Source: a bacterium (GTDB lineage Bacteria > Krumholzibacteriota > Krumholzibacteriia > LZORAL124-64-63). From it: DNA of 64,000 nt. The translations under genes were made by a program, and so were the position numbers. Position 1 is the stretch's first letter. Each line of letters starts with the position of its first letter. Positions 17,801 through 26,468 of this stretch are shown in pieces. The stretch covers positions 124,001 to 188,000 of the forward strand of contig JAAEQC010000218.1 in assembly GCA_024231905.1 (NCBI GenBank). Direction: 5' to 3'. The notes under the pieces were generated by a model that worked only from the letters and a program-made list of their open reading frames with translations, was not told the origin of the DNA and made no database searches.

Positions 17801-18688
17801 CACCTGCCGCATATGGTAGCCCTCGAGCTCGCCGCTGAACTCGCCCCTGAAGACCACCGAATCGCCCGGCGCCGCGAAATGCCCGTCCAGGTCGCCCCGC
17901 GCCACGAAGCCGAGGCCCATGTCGAGCAGGTCCTCGACTTCGGACGTCACCACATCCGTAGCGGAAACGGTCAGGTCCAGGCGACGGTCCCAGCCCTTGA
18001 AACCCGCGGCCTCGACGCGGCCGGCGTTCAGCCCGCCGAAGAGGTTCGCCACGTGGATCCCGGCTGTATCCACCCGCACTTCGCCGCGCAGATCGTTGAT
18101 CACGGTGGACCGGGTCTCCCAGTGTGCGTCCAGGCGCCGCAGCACCAGGTGCAGGTCGTCCCGGGCCTCGAGGGAACCCTGGAACTGCAGATCCGAGACA
18201 CGCTCCTGGAGACGGCCGCCGGAATCGGAGACATCCAGGCGCGCGTCACGCACGTCCAGGTGGTCGACGATCAGTTGGGGGAAGGTCGACCGCAGGCCCG
18301 CGGCGGGTTGGTCGCCGTCGGCCGGCTTGTTGGCGCGGGTGTAGACTTCGGGCCGGGTTACCGTCAGGCGGCGCACCCGGGGCGGGGCACCGAGCACCTC
18401 GCCCAGCTGGAAGTCCACCCGCACCGTGTCGGCCGAGACCAGGGTCAAGCCGCCGCGATCCCCGGGCAGGGTGAGGGAGACCCCGTACAGGTCCAGTCCC
18501 TCGAACTGCCGGACCCGGAAGTCGGTCACGCGCAGACCGCCCTGCTCGATGCGCAGCAGGTGGCGACTGACCAGGCTCGCCGCGTACGGAGCCACCAGGC
18601 GCGGGTGGGTCGCCAACCAGCCCACGACCGAGCCGATCACCAACCAGGCGACCAGAGCAGGCAGGTGGGATGCTCGCAGCAGGCGCAT
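14822..18688 (-). CDS. tamB: TamB-family translocation and assembly protein
   Basis: A very long protein (1288 residues) with one N-terminal membrane anchor (ALVAWLVIGSVVGWLA), a long beta-rich repetitive body and a C-terminal TamB (DUF490) domain (~950-1288) with a late region reading GYSRAAIQRMLLGL. TamB spans the periplasm as a hydrophobic beta-groove and works with TamA in outer-membrane protein insertion and phospholipid transport. The start ATG at 18688 overlaps the tamA stop by three bases, so TamB is made in a coupled way after TamA. Length and pairing are typical. No frameshift is seen across almost 4 kb. Confidence 0.93.
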   Translation of the reverse strand: MRLLRASHLPALVAWLVIGSVVGWLATHPRLVAPYAASLVSRHLLRIEQGGLRVTDFRVRQFEGLDLYGVSLTLPGDRGGLTLVSADTVRVDFQLGEVLGAPPRVRRLTVTRPEVYTRANKPADGDQPAAGLRSTFPQLIVDHLDVRDARLDVSDSGGRLQERVSDLQFQGSLEARDDLHLVLRRLDAHWETRSTVINDLRGEVRVDTAGIHVANLFGGLNAGRVEAAGFKGWDRRLDLTVSATDVVTSEVEDLLDMGLGFVARGDLDGHFAAPGDSVVFRGEFSGELEGYHMRQVYGRVAAGPATVLLEHMDGRVNGARFRGNGWIDLDEAAPVNLRLEGDVEDVDLASGLVPGEEELPPSDGHGRLVIEHGEAPLWTRVTGGLRDGFVSVLPFDSCRVDVFATEDSVVFHRADFHYADLQVQLRGFSDADKIFRGDVEASSTDLSSLPASWEWPALRGQAEGSGRVEGPLDDLRFQGSAILRGAVLANLDTRRLNAHLDVADVLGDPVFDVDARGRGLAVGDVPLGDFRLAGTASSRGAEVEEFRAVYGDTVLAARLRAAFGDSLHTFNLDLLSCSLEGTAWALVEPTSFEVGRGRFFLPATTLASERGSLKVDAYYERDAVVTGELELDNFDLALLDPFVGTEEPLSGTVTARAAVGGVPSDPVVELQARLLDSPFALARVDTLEVAAGFSQGVVDFRDLVLVTEFGRIRGGGAVAHGEARRVEDFWPGAELDMQLVIDRGDWAFLEQFELPALDRLAGQFTGDLAVAGTTDSPLVRGNLHGAPFHIHWLHLDELTGEVWADADALVLGNLAGRQDDLALTGRIEVPMDLDFLSEPLTPLDGPFYMQLEIPDDSNLEPLSRATNAFVRTSGRGGASVVVSGPLEHPLYQGRLKIRDTGFVLRNMEEIYAGASCEGVFRGDELVVSNISGREGLRGTFTGDGRVVFDGLDLRTFDVYLDLDRFLVASLPELRVVVNSRRARLSGHKVGPDSLLVPKFSGSYDVVKARYTGRFNEQGSGPDPLAATVAPDWLADLEIHGEPRTAHIINRDMELDLGGDLNLVRDEEGLYLRGTLDVNAGRFIVFNNSFRVTRGVLDFSRELAFDPQVDVDAETKYRLRSQYSSNSIIENIGVHVGGQLSRPEITFSSERGYSRAAIQRMLLGLEPHATPEGDDAEALQATGISAGFNVLEREIARELAVFDTFEIDQIQRQRSTGDQGIDPLIGVGKYIGSDLYLKYAQGVRQDDRDFIVEYQINRHLLLQSEVRRRIDENQGQPTYNLDFKYRFEY

Positions 18689-20802
18689 CAGAACGGGTAT
18701 CCCAGGGAAAAGTGCCAGTAGACCGACGGGTCCTTCACGTCTTTGTCCTGGCCCACGTAACGCACGCGCTTGAGGGGGATGCCCACGTCGACACGCACCG
18801 GGCCGAAGGGAGTTTCCAGGCGCAGGCCCGTGCCGTAGCTCCAGCGGTAGTCCCAGGCCTTGGTCGAGCCCGGATCCGTCGGTTCGCCGGGCTGCGCATT
18901 GAAGCGGAAGGCGCGCATGCGCACTTCACTCAGATTCGCCCAGACGTTGCCGCCCTCGCAGAAGAGGACGCTCGAAAAATGCCAGCGTTTCAGCAAGGGC
19001 AAGGGGAAGCGCCACTCCAGATTCGTCAGCAGCAGGTAATTGCCGCCCCGGGCCGGATTGTCGGGCAGGAGCACGTCCGAGGTGTAGTTCAGGCGGTCCA
19101 ATTCGTCCTGGTCGGCTACCTGCGGGCCGAGGCTGTTGTGCCGGTAGCCGCGGACGGTGGAGGCGCCGCCCGCGAAGAAACGGTCGTCGTAGGGCACGCC
19201 CTCGGCACCGAGGTCGAGGGAACCGGCGAAGGGCCGGGCTCCGCCGGCCATGATCCGCAGGGCCAGGACGCCACCCAGGGGCGGCCGGCGGTAGTGGTGC
19301 AGGGCCGCGGACCACTTGAAGAAATCGAAGTCTCCGCCCAGGGGGCCGCCCGCCACCTTGAAGGTGCCGATGGCGTAGCTGCCGGCCGTAGGACGGAAGA
19401 GGTCGTCGCGGTTGTCGATGTACAGGGCGTAGTTGGCGGACCGCACCTGGGAGACCTCGGTGCCCAGTTCGTCGAAGCGTGCCTTGAGGCTGTCCGGCGC
19501 CCAGGGATGAATGTCCGGATTGGTGATCTTCACACCCAGGTAGGTGGTATGGGTGATCCGGCGGCCGGTTCGCCAGGTGGTGCCCAGGTTCAGGCCGTGG
19601 CTGTGCTGATTCAGGGCCGACTCGCCGCGGGTCTCGCGCTGGAGATAGACGGTCACGTCGAAGCTGTAGCGGCTGTGCCACAGGCGGGGATTCACGTAGG
19701 AGATGTCGCCGCGGTAATTGACCTGGCCTTTGTCGAAATTGATGTGGTTGCCGACCACGTCCTCCACGTTCCAGGAACCGCGGCCGCGCACCTGCAGGCG
19801 GCGTCCCGTACCCCACAGATTGTTGTGCCCCCAGGCCGCCAGGGCCCGGATGCGTTCCACGCTGCCCACGCCCACGCCCAGTTCGTAGTAGGCAGGTCGG
19901 CGTTCCACCACGTGCACGCGCAGATCGGCCAGGCCCGCGGCCGTATCCACATCCGCCGGCGAGATGGTCACGTCCCGGAAGAGCGAAGTGGCCAGGAGCT
20001 GCCGCCGCGAGTCCTCCACCCGGCGCCAGCGCAGGGGCTCGCCCGCCCCCACGAGCATCTCCCGCCGAAGCAGGATGTCCCGGGTGTTGGTGTTGCCGGC
20101 CAGATCGATGTTGCGCACCCGGTAGGCCCGGCCCGGCCGGATGGTGTAGAGCACATCGGCCAGGAAACCGCCCGATGTCGTGTCCGGAACAACGGTCATG
20201 GATGGCACCACCACCGCGTCCAGGAAGGTCTCGGCCCGGTACAGATCGCGCACGGAGTAGATGTCGCCGCCGAAGGCGTTGAGATCCGCCGGGGCGGGCA
20301 GGCCCTCGAGCAGGATCATCACCTGGCGCAGGCGCTCCTCGACCAGGGGTTCGTTGCCGGTGAATTTCACGGCGGCGATCATGGTCCGCGCGCCCTCGGC
20401 GATGGAGATGTGCAGGACGTCTCCCTCGCCCTCCTCGACGATCACCGAGTCGAGGGCCACCTGGGCCTGGTGGAAGCCGCGGTTGCGGTAGTAGGTGCGC
20501 AGGATGCGCAGCTGGGTCGCCACCAGATGGGGCTTGTAGGTGGGAACGGCCAAGGGGCGCCGCCAGTCGGGCTCCTCGATGTGGAGCAGGGCTTTCAACT
20601 CATTCTCGGAGAAACTCTGCTGGCCGGAGATGCGGATCTGGTGGAGACGATGGGCCTCCAGCCCGAAGTCGAGTTCCTCGTCGGCCCGGACCGCGCCCGC
20701 GGACAGGAGCAGCAGAAGCAGGATGGCGCACCGGAGCAACGGCCCCGTTGCGGTCCGGCGCCTGGCGGCGTCGATGGTCTGCTCCAACTTCGTTGTCTTC
20801 AT
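18688..20802 (-). CDS. tamA: BamA/TamA-family outer-membrane barrel protein
   Basis: A 704-residue outer-membrane protein. It has a signal peptide (LLLLLSAGAVRA), then POTRA-like repeats over ~30-290 (each with patterns such as HQIRISGQQSFSENELKALL and YRVRNIDLAGNTNTRDILL), and a C-terminal 16-strand barrel of the Omp85 family with the FAGGASTVRGYRHNSLGP motif. The final residue is Phe, as in barrel assembly signals. The frame opens 21 codons earlier, but ATG at 20802 with AAGGTCGAG upstream precedes the signal sequence correctly. Pairing with tamB marks it as the TamA-like partner rather than the essential BamA. No chaperone skp/ompH gene follows, which also argues against BamA. Confidence 0.92.
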   Translation of the reverse strand: MKTTKLEQTIDAARRRTATGPLLRCAILLLLLLSAGAVRADEELDFGLEAHRLHQIRISGQQSFSENELKALLHIEEPDWRRPLAVPTYKPHLVATQLRILRTYYRNRGFHQAQVALDSVIVEEGEGDVLHISIAEGARTMIAAVKFTGNEPLVEERLRQVMILLEGLPAPADLNAFGGDIYSVRDLYRAETFLDAVVVPSMTVVPDTTSGGFLADVLYTIRPGRAYRVRNIDLAGNTNTRDILLRREMLVGAGEPLRWRRVEDSRRQLLATSLFRDVTISPADVDTAAGLADLRVHVVERRPAYYELGVGVGSVERIRALAAWGHNNLWGTGRRLQVRGRGSWNVEDVVGNHINFDKGQVNYRGDISYVNPRLWHSRYSFDVTVYLQRETRGESALNQHSHGLNLGTTWRTGRRITHTTYLGVKITNPDIHPWAPDSLKARFDELGTEVSQVRSANYALYIDNRDDLFRPTAGSYAIGTFKVAGGPLGGDFDFFKWSAALHHYRRPPLGGVLALRIMAGGARPFAGSLDLGAEGVPYDDRFFAGGASTVRGYRHNSLGPQVADQDELDRLNYTSDVLLPDNPARGGNYLLLTNLEWRFPLPLLKRWHFSSVLFCEGGNVWANLSEVRMRAFRFNAQPGEPTDPGSTKAWDYRWSYGTGLRLETPFGPVRVDVGIPLKRVRYVGQDKDVKDPSVYWHFSLGYPF

Positions 20803-20935
20803 CTCGACCTTGTGGTGCTCCCGGGGCGTTACCGCCCGCGTGGGATGGAACGCCCCCGCCCCCAAAACCTGCCCGCCGTCAAAACAAACATGGAACCGAA
20901 CGGGCTCCGGTGCTATCGAAAGAGGGACGATCCCT

Positions 20936-20956
20936 CCGGTCCGCCCCGCGGACCGG
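20936..20956 (+). other. 9-bp GC hairpin in the leader of the lipoprotein gene
   Basis: A perfect nine-base stem with a three-base loop (CCGGTCCGC and its complement around CCC) ends 25 bases before the lipoprotein ATG, in the divergent region with tamA. It could be an operator, an mRNA leader structure or chance in GC-rich sequence. Confidence 0.35.
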
Positions 20957-20981
20957 CCACCCCGTGCTCCCGGAGTCCGCC

Positions 20982-21392
20982 ATGCACCCGTCGCGATCGC
21001 TCACCCGTGTCCTCGTCGCTTGCCTCGCGGTGGCTGTCCTGACCGCCTGCGATTCTGCTCAGGATCTCCACCTGGACGACCTCGCGCCCGGCGAATTCAC
21101 ATACGTGTCCCGCATCGTCGTCCTCGAGCGGGCCAAGGCCGTGGCCCTGGACGACCGCCCCACCGGTGAAGCCCTGCTCGACTCCCTCGCCGCCGCCTGG
21201 GGCGACAGTTCCCTGGCCGAGACCGCGGCCGGCGTGCCCGACGATCCCGCTCGCGCCGCGGCCGTGGGCCGCCTGCTGGAACGAATCCTCACGGCAGAAC
21301 TCGACTCCCTGGTCCTGGCCCCTCGGCCGGACCGTCTGGGAGCGCCCCTACCAGATCCCGAGCTGCCCACTCCGGAATCCGCCGCCGAGTGA
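20982..21392 (+). CDS. small predicted lipoprotein of unknown function
   Basis: A 136-residue protein with a basic start, a hydrophobic core and the lipobox LTAC, so it should be lipid-modified on Cys24 and held on a membrane. The mature part is short, acidic and largely helical with no domain I recognise (LDDLAPGEFTYVSRIVVLERA, then alanine-rich helices and a proline-rich acidic tail). GGAG lies upstream of the ATG at 20982. It is divergent from tamA and convergent with rseP, whose 3' end is only nine bases away. Periplasmic envelope neighbours on both sides hint at an envelope role, but this is only context. Confidence 0.6.
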   Translation: MHPSRSLTRVLVACLAVAVLTACDSAQDLHLDDLAPGEFTYVSRIVVLERAKAVALDDRPTGEALLDSLAAAWGDSSLAETAAGVPDDPARAAAVGRLLERILTAELDSLVLAPRPDRLGAPLPDPELPTPESAAE

Positions 21393-21401
21393 GAACCGCG
21401 G

Positions 21402-22820
21402 CTAGTGGCCCGTCACCTTCCACACGTCCAGCACAACCACGAAGGTCATGAACAGCAGCAGGATGATCAGGCCCATCTGGGTCGCGATGGCCTGCATGCG
21501 TTCCGGCACCGGTTTACCGCCCCGTGCGATCTCCACCAGCAGGAAGAGCACGTGCCCCCCGTCCAGGACGGGAATGGGCATGAGGTTCAGCAGGAAGAGG
21601 TTGATGCTGAAGAAGGCGATGAAGAGCATCAGGTGGGAGAAGCTCCAGCGCAGCATCTCCCCCGCCGCCTGGCCGATGCGCAGCGGTCCGCCCACGGCGT
21701 CCAGTCCCAGCTTGCGGCGCACGAAGTCGCTCAGGGTATCGACGGTGATGCGGATGGTGCCCATGGTGCGTTCGTGGCCCAGCTTCAGGGCGCGGCCGAA
21801 GCCCACGCGCTCGGTCCCGTAGAAGGGCTCGAAGAAGATGCGGCCGCCGATCTCCCCGGGCATGATCTCAGCCGATTCCACCTGGGCGGTGCCGGTCATC
21901 TCCACGCCGTCCCGTTGCCAGACCAGTTCGAGGTCCTCGCCGGGCCGGGCGTTGACTCGGGCGGCGATGGCACCGAAGGACGTCACCGTCTGGCCGGCCA
22001 CGGTGGTGATCACGTCCCCGCGTTGCAGTCCGACGCGGTCGGCGGGGCCGCCGCGTTGCACCAGGCCCACGGTGGTGTTCCAGGCCTGCAGGCCCACGGA
22101 CCAGTAGTCCCCCTCGGCGTCGAAAGCAGGCGCCAGCGTCAGGTCCTGCGGTGCACCTTCTCGCTCGACGGTCACCGTCACCGGGGGCGTGGGGCCGTGG
22201 TCACGGTTTTCGGGGGGGATGATCAGGTCCACCATCTCGCCCCAGGTGGCCACCGGCACGCCCTCCACGGCGAGCACCAGGTCGCCGACTTCGAACCCGG
22301 CCGTCGCCGCCGGCGTCTCCTCGCGGACCTCGCCCACGGTGGTGAAGGGCACCGTGGGCAATCCCCCCACGGCGATCAGTCCCGTGTAGATCACGTAGGA
22401 CAGGACCAGGTTGAACAGCGGTCCCGCCACGAAGACCAGCATGCGCTGCCAGGCCGGGCGCAGGTTGAAGAGCCGGTGGCTGGGGATGTCCTCGTCCTGG
22501 CTCGCGGCCGCGGCCTCGGCGTTCCCTTCGAGGGTGCCCAGGGGATACTTGCGCTCCTCCCAGGTGCCCGTGTCCTGGATCTCCTCCATGACGCCCTCGC
22601 CGGCCATCTTCACGTAGCCGCCGAAAGGGACGGCCGAGATCACGTACTCGGTCTCCCCCCAGCGCCGCCGCAGAACCTTCGGTCCGATGCCGATGGAGAA
22701 CGTCTTCACGTAGACGCCGAAGATCTTGCAGAACAGGAAATGGCCGAGCTCGTGGACGATGACCACGAGTCCGAGGGTGAGCAGGAATGCGAACAGGGTC
22801 AGCAGCAGATTGCTCGTCAC
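21402..22820 (-). CDS. rseP: RseP-type site-2 intramembrane protease
   Basis: Membrane zinc protease of 472 residues that cuts anti-sigma factors and leftover signal peptides within the membrane. The zinc site HELGH is at residues 23-27 in the first transmembrane helix, and the third ligand lies in NLMPIPVLDGG (Asp420) near the C-terminus. Two PDZ domains sit between (~125-200 and ~210-300), each with a GDLVLAVEGV or GDVITTVAGQ-like loop. The longest frame begins at 22916, but GTG at 22820 with AGGT seven bases upstream starts at the membrane helix. It follows dxr by ten bases, the common dxr-rseP order. Confidence 0.95.
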   Translation of the reverse strand: MTSNLLLTLFAFLLTLGLVVIVHELGHFLFCKIFGVYVKTFSIGIGPKVLRRRWGETEYVISAVPFGGYVKMAGEGVMEEIQDTGTWEERKYPLGTLEGNAEAAAASQDEDIPSHRLFNLRPAWQRMLVFVAGPLFNLVLSYVIYTGLIAVGGLPTVPFTTVGEVREETPAATAGFEVGDLVLAVEGVPVATWGEMVDLIIPPENRDHGPTPPVTVTVEREGAPQDLTLAPAFDAEGDYWSVGLQAWNTTVGLVQRGGPADRVGLQRGDVITTVAGQTVTSFGAIAARVNARPGEDLELVWQRDGVEMTGTAQVESAEIMPGEIGGRIFFEPFYGTERVGFGRALKLGHERTMGTIRITVDTLSDFVRRKLGLDAVGGPLRIGQAAGEMLRWSFSHLMLFIAFFSINLFLLNLMPIPVLDGGHVLFLLVEIARGGKPVPERMQAIATQMGLIILLLFMTFVVVLDVWKVTGH

Positions 22821-22830
22821 TTTACGACCT

Positions 22831-24099
22831 CTATCCGGCTGCGGCGGCGCGCGCCACGTGGGTGGTCGCGCTCCGTCGGGCCCGGGCATCCACGGCGAGG
22901 GCGGCGGCCAGGTCATGGACCCGGCCCGGTTCCTCGTCCGTCAGGGTTTCGGCGATGATACGCGGTATGTCCGCGTAGCGGATCCGTCCTTCCAGCAGGG
23001 CAGCCACGGCCACCTCGTTGGCGGCGTTCAGCACGATGGGCGCCGCGCCGCCGGCCTCGCCCGCCTCCCTTGCAAGGCGGAGGCAGGGGAATCGTTCCGT
23101 GTCGGGACGTTCGAAGCGGAGCGTTCCTGTCTCCAGCAGGTCCAGACGCCGTCCCGCCAAGGGCCAGTGCCGCTCGCCGGCAATGGCGTACTGCAGGGGC
23201 ACGCGCATGTCAGGGGTTCCCAACTGGGCCAGAAGAGCGCCGTCCACGAACTCCACCAGCGAGTGCACGATGGACCCCGGATGGACCACCGCGTCGATGC
23301 GCTCGTAGGACAGCCCGAAGAGGTGGTGGGCCTCGATGATCTCCAGACCCTTGTTCATGAGGGTGGCCGAGTCGACGGTGATCTTGGGCCCCATCTTCCA
23401 GGTGGGGTGGTTCAGCACCTGCTCCAGGGACACCGTCGCCAGTTCGGCGGCGGGGGTCTCGCGGAAGGGTCCGCCCGAGGCCGTGAGCACCAGGCGGGCG
23501 ATCTCGCCGGGGTCCCGTCCCGACAGGCACTGGGCGATGGCCGCGTGCTCCGAGTCCACGGGCAACACTTCGGACCCGCCGGCGGCGACCTCGCGGGCCA
23601 CCAGTTCACCGCCCACCACCAGGGATTCCTTGTTGGCCAGGGCGATGCGCACGCCCCGCCGGGCGGCTGCCAGGGTCGGCGCCAGGCCCGCCGCCCCCAC
23701 CAGGCCGTTGACCACTACCTGGACCGAGTCCGGGGCCGTGACCGCTTCCTCCAGGGCCGCCGGGCCCGCACCGAGCAGGCGCACGTCGGGTCCCAGCACG
23801 GCCGCCGCCCGTTCCCGGGCCGCCGGATCCGTCACCGTCACCAGGGGCGCCGGCGCGTCGGGCCGGCTCGCGGCCAGGCTGGACAGTTCCTCTGCCAGGA
23901 TATCGACCCGGCTGTGGCAGGCCACGGCGGCCACCCGCAGCCGGTTCGGGTTGGCCCGCACAATGTCCAGGGCCTGGCGGCCGATGCTGCCGGTCGCGCC
24001 GAGGATCACCAGGTCCAGCACCGGCGGCAGATCCAGCAGGGGACGGCCGCAGGGGTAGAGCGGCTCATGCGAGGAGGACTTGTCGCGAGGCGCGGGCAT
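22831..24099 (-). CDS. dxr: 1-deoxy-D-xylulose 5-phosphate reductoisomerase
   Basis: Second step of the MEP isoprenoid pathway: converts DXP to 2-C-methyl-D-erythritol 4-phosphate using NADPH and a divalent metal. The NADPH fold starts at LVILGATGSIG (glycines 34-40). The metal and substrate region is visible as VDSEHAAIAQCL, and the C-terminal helical domain is complete. At 422 residues it is about 25 longer than usual because of a disordered N-terminal extension. ATG at 24099 with GGGAG eight bases upstream supports that longer start. It lies between cdsA and rseP in the conserved uppS-cdsA-dxr-rseP order and makes precursors for the UppS reaction. Confidence 0.96.
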   Translation of the reverse strand: MPAPRDKSSSHEPLYPCGRPLLDLPPVLDLVILGATGSIGRQALDIVRANPNRLRVAAVACHSRVDILAEELSSLAASRPDAPAPLVTVTDPAARERAAAVLGPDVRLLGAGPAALEEAVTAPDSVQVVVNGLVGAAGLAPTLAAARRGVRIALANKESLVVGGELVAREVAAGGSEVLPVDSEHAAIAQCLSGRDPGEIARLVLTASGGPFRETPAAELATVSLEQVLNHPTWKMGPKITVDSATLMNKGLEIIEAHHLFGLSYERIDAVVHPGSIVHSLVEFVDGALLAQLGTPDMRVPLQYAIAGERHWPLAGRRLDLLETGTLRFERPDTERFPCLRLAREAGEAGGAAPIVLNAANEVAVAALLEGRIRYADIPRIIAETLTDEEPGRVHDLAAALAVDARARRSATTHVARAAAAG

Positions 24100-24121
24100 A
24101 TGCGGTCTCCCCTCTATCCGG

Positions 24122-25003
24122 TCAGACGATGAAGAGCCGGAAATAGTAGTAGATCACCGGCACGGTGAAGAGCAGCGAGTCGAATCGATCCAGGATCCCG
24201 CCGTGCCCCGGCAGCAGTTCCGCCGTGTCCTTGGTGCCGGCGTCCCGTTTGAGCAGGGACTCCACCAGGTCACCCAACTGGGCCAGCATGCCCGCCGCCA
24301 ATCCCAGCACACCGCCCACCAGCGGCGTGATGAAGACCGCGAAGGTCTTGGCGCAGAACCATCCCACGAGGGACGCGCCCACCAGGCCCCCCAGGGCCCC
24401 TTCCACGGTCTTGTTGGGACTGACCCGCGGCAGCAGCTTGTGCCGTCCGAAGGCCACGCCCGCCAGGTACGCTCCGGTGTCCGTGGCCCAGGTCACCAGA
24501 GCCGCGTAGAAGACCATGTGCGCCCCGATCACGTCGGCGCCCCCACGGGAGGCCGGCAATTCCCGGAGCATGACCAGATGGCTGCCCAACCAACCCACGT
24601 ACATGATCCCGAAGAGCGTCACCCCGATGTGCACCAGGGAATGGGACATGTCGCGGCGCATGAGTTCGCGGATCATGATCAGCAACAGGCTCGCGGTCAG
24701 GATCAGCGGCACCGCCACGCCCTGGCGCCAGGCGTAGGTGCTGATGGCCAGGGCGCAGAAATACCCCAGGGCCGCGAAGGGCTCGTACCCCTTGGACCGC
24801 ATGAGCTGGTAGAACTCGTACAGACCCAGGAGGATCACCAGGTCAACCAGGACCAGGAAGAAGGCGCCGCCACGGAGGGTGATGAAGTACAGGCAGGGCA
24901 CGCCCAGCAGGATTACTGCCAGGCGCGGCAGGAGGCCGGCGGCCCGGAAACGACGCAGGGCCGACGGACGCGGCGGCTCGCCGGACGGCGCGCCGCTGCT
25001 CAC
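24122..25003 (-). CDS. cdsA: phosphatidate cytidylyltransferase
   Basis: Integral membrane enzyme of 293 residues that makes CDP-diacylglycerol from phosphatidate and CTP, the branch point of phospholipid synthesis. It has about eight hydrophobic segments and the C-terminal signature region (SPNKTVEGALGG, then GDLVESLLKRDAGTKD and GHGGILDRFDS) with the metal-binding acids. The start is GTG at 25003 and overlaps the uppS stop by four bases (GTGA), so the two are coupled. Gene order and length are standard. Confidence 0.95.
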   Translation of the reverse strand: MSSGAPSGEPPRPSALRRFRAAGLLPRLAVILLGVPCLYFITLRGGAFFLVLVDLVILLGLYEFYQLMRSKGYEPFAALGYFCALAISTYAWRQGVAVPLILTASLLLIMIRELMRRDMSHSLVHIGVTLFGIMYVGWLGSHLVMLRELPASRGGADVIGAHMVFYAALVTWATDTGAYLAGVAFGRHKLLPRVSPNKTVEGALGGLVGASLVGWFCAKTFAVFITPLVGGVLGLAAGMLAQLGDLVESLLKRDAGTKDTAELLPGHGGILDRFDSLLFTVPVIYYYFRLFIV

Positions 25004-25860
25004 GGGCGCGTCCTCAGCAAGCGTTTCCAGCGGGCGGGATCCAGGAGGCCTGTACTGTCGCCGGCGGCGGGTCCGGCTTCGTGGTCCGGGAGCTTACCGA
25101 AACGGCGTTCGCGGCTCTGGTAGTCGGCCACGGCCAGCAGCAGGTCGCGTTCGCCGAAGTCGGGCCACAGGACCGGCGTGATGAGCAACTCGGCGTAGGC
25201 CGCCTGCCACAGGAGGAAATTGCTGAGCCGGGCCTCACCGCTGGTCCGGATCACCAGGTCAGGATCAGGCAAACCGGCGGTCCACAGGCCCTGGGCAAAG
25301 GCCTCCTCGTCCACGTCCTGCACCACCAGTTCACCGGCGGCCAGGCGCCGGGCCAGGTCCAGGGCGGCGCACAGGATCTCCTGCCGGCCGCCGTAGGCCA
25401 GGGCCAGGTTCAGGACGAGTCCGTCGTTGTCGGCCAGGGAGTCGATGGCCGCCTGCAGGGCGTCGCGGGCCTCGGCGGGGAGCCGGTCCACGGCGCCGGA
25501 GGCCACCAGGCGCACGCCTCTGCGGTCCAACTCGTCCCGTTCGGCAAGGAGGGATTCCTGGAGGAAGTGCCACAGGGCCTTCACCTCGGCCTCGGGCCGG
25601 TTGAAGTTCTCCTGGCTGAAGGTGTAGAGGGTGAGGACCTCGATGCCCAGTCGGCCGCAGGCTTCCACCGTGCGTTTGACGGCGTGCCGACCGGCCCGGT
25701 GCCCGGCCACCCGGGGCAGGAAGCGCTTGCGGGCCCAGCGGCCGTTGCCGTCCATGATGACGGCCACGTGCCGGGGCAGACCACCGCGCCCGACGACCGA
25801 GTCGCGCAGGGCGTCGTCGTCCAGGGCCGCCAGGGCTTTCAGGTCGTGGGAGGTCGCCAT
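25000..25860 (-). CDS. uppS: undecaprenyl (polyprenyl) diphosphate synthase
   Basis: Cis-prenyltransferase of 286 residues that extends farnesyl diphosphate with isopentenyl diphosphate to undecaprenyl diphosphate, the lipid carrier for peptidoglycan. The catalytic VIMDGNGRWA (Asp37) is present, as are the substrate loop YTFSQENFNRP and the C-terminal DLVIRTSGEARLSNFLLWQ motif. It is slightly longer than E. coli UppS because of N- and C-terminal tails. It follows frr by 50 bases and overlaps cdsA. Starts with ATG at 25860. Confidence 0.95.
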   Translation of the reverse strand: MATSHDLKALAALDDDALRDSVVGRGGLPRHVAVIMDGNGRWARKRFLPRVAGHRAGRHAVKRTVEACGRLGIEVLTLYTFSQENFNRPEAEVKALWHFLQESLLAERDELDRRGVRLVASGAVDRLPAEARDALQAAIDSLADNDGLVLNLALAYGGRQEILCAALDLARRLAAGELVVQDVDEEAFAQGLWTAGLPDPDLVIRTSGEARLSNFLLWQAAYAELLITPVLWPDFGERDLLLAVADYQSRERRFGKLPDHEAGPAAGDSTGLLDPARWKRLLRTRP

Positions 25861-25910
25861 GTCCGTATCCGTCCCTCTGGTCGTCGCCGTCCTGCCGTCC
25901 GCTTCCCGTC

Positions 25911-26468
25911 CTACAGTTCCATGATCTCCGACTGCTTGGCCGTGACGATCGCATCGACCTGGGTGCAGTAGTCGTCGGTGAGCTTCTGGACCGCGTCGCG
26001 GTCCTTGTGGTGCTCGTCCTCGGTGATGTCCCCGTCCTTCTGCTCCTGCTTCAGGAGGTCGTTGGCCTCCTGGCGCACCTTGCGCACGCTCACCTTGCCG
26101 TCCTCACCCACCTCGCGGGCATGCTTGCTCAGTTCCTTGCGCCGTTCCTCGGTGAGCTCGGGGACCGCCAGACGGATCATCATGCCGTCGCTGGCGGGAT
26201 TCAGGCCCAGGTTCGAAGCCTGGATGGCCTTCTCGATCTCGCCGATGGAAGCCCGGTCGAAGGGCTTCACCGTCAGCAGGCGCGGCTCGGGGGCGGCCAC
26301 GGTGGCGAGCTGGTTCAGGGGGGTCGGAGCCCCGTAGTACTCCACCTTCACCCCGTCGAGCAGGGCGGGCGAGGCCTTGCCGGTGCGAATGCGCGAAAGG
26401 CGGTTCCGCACCGTGTCGAGGACCTCTTCCATGGTGAGTTCCGCGTTCTCCTTGGCATCGGCGCTCAT
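25911..26468 (-). CDS. frr: ribosome recycling factor
   Basis: Splits post-termination ribosomes together with EF-G. The product is 185 residues, exactly the family length, when started at ATG 26468. That start has AGGAGA seven bases upstream and overlaps the pyrH stop. The longer frame to 26492 adds eight unlikely residues. Conserved RRF features are seen: RTGKASPALLDGVKVEYYG near the start, the LLTVKPFDRASIGEIEKAI segment, and the helical RRKELSKHAREVGEDGKVSVR region. It sits in the widespread tsf-pyrH-frr order. Confidence 0.97.
   Translation of the reverse strand: MSADAKENAELTMEEVLDTVRNRLSRIRTGKASPALLDGVKVEYYGAPTPLNQLATVAAPEPRLLTVKPFDRASIGEIEKAIQASNLGLNPASDGMMIRLAVPELTEERRKELSKHAREVGEDGKVSVRKVRQEANDLLKQEQKDGDITEDEHHKDRDAVQKLTDDYCTQVDAIVTAKQSEIMEL

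Noticed and set aside
18688..20802. bamA instead of tamA
   Set aside because: The Omp85 barrel alone would allow BamA, but the tight coupling to tamB and the absence of ompH/skp, lpxD and fabZ downstream favour TamA.
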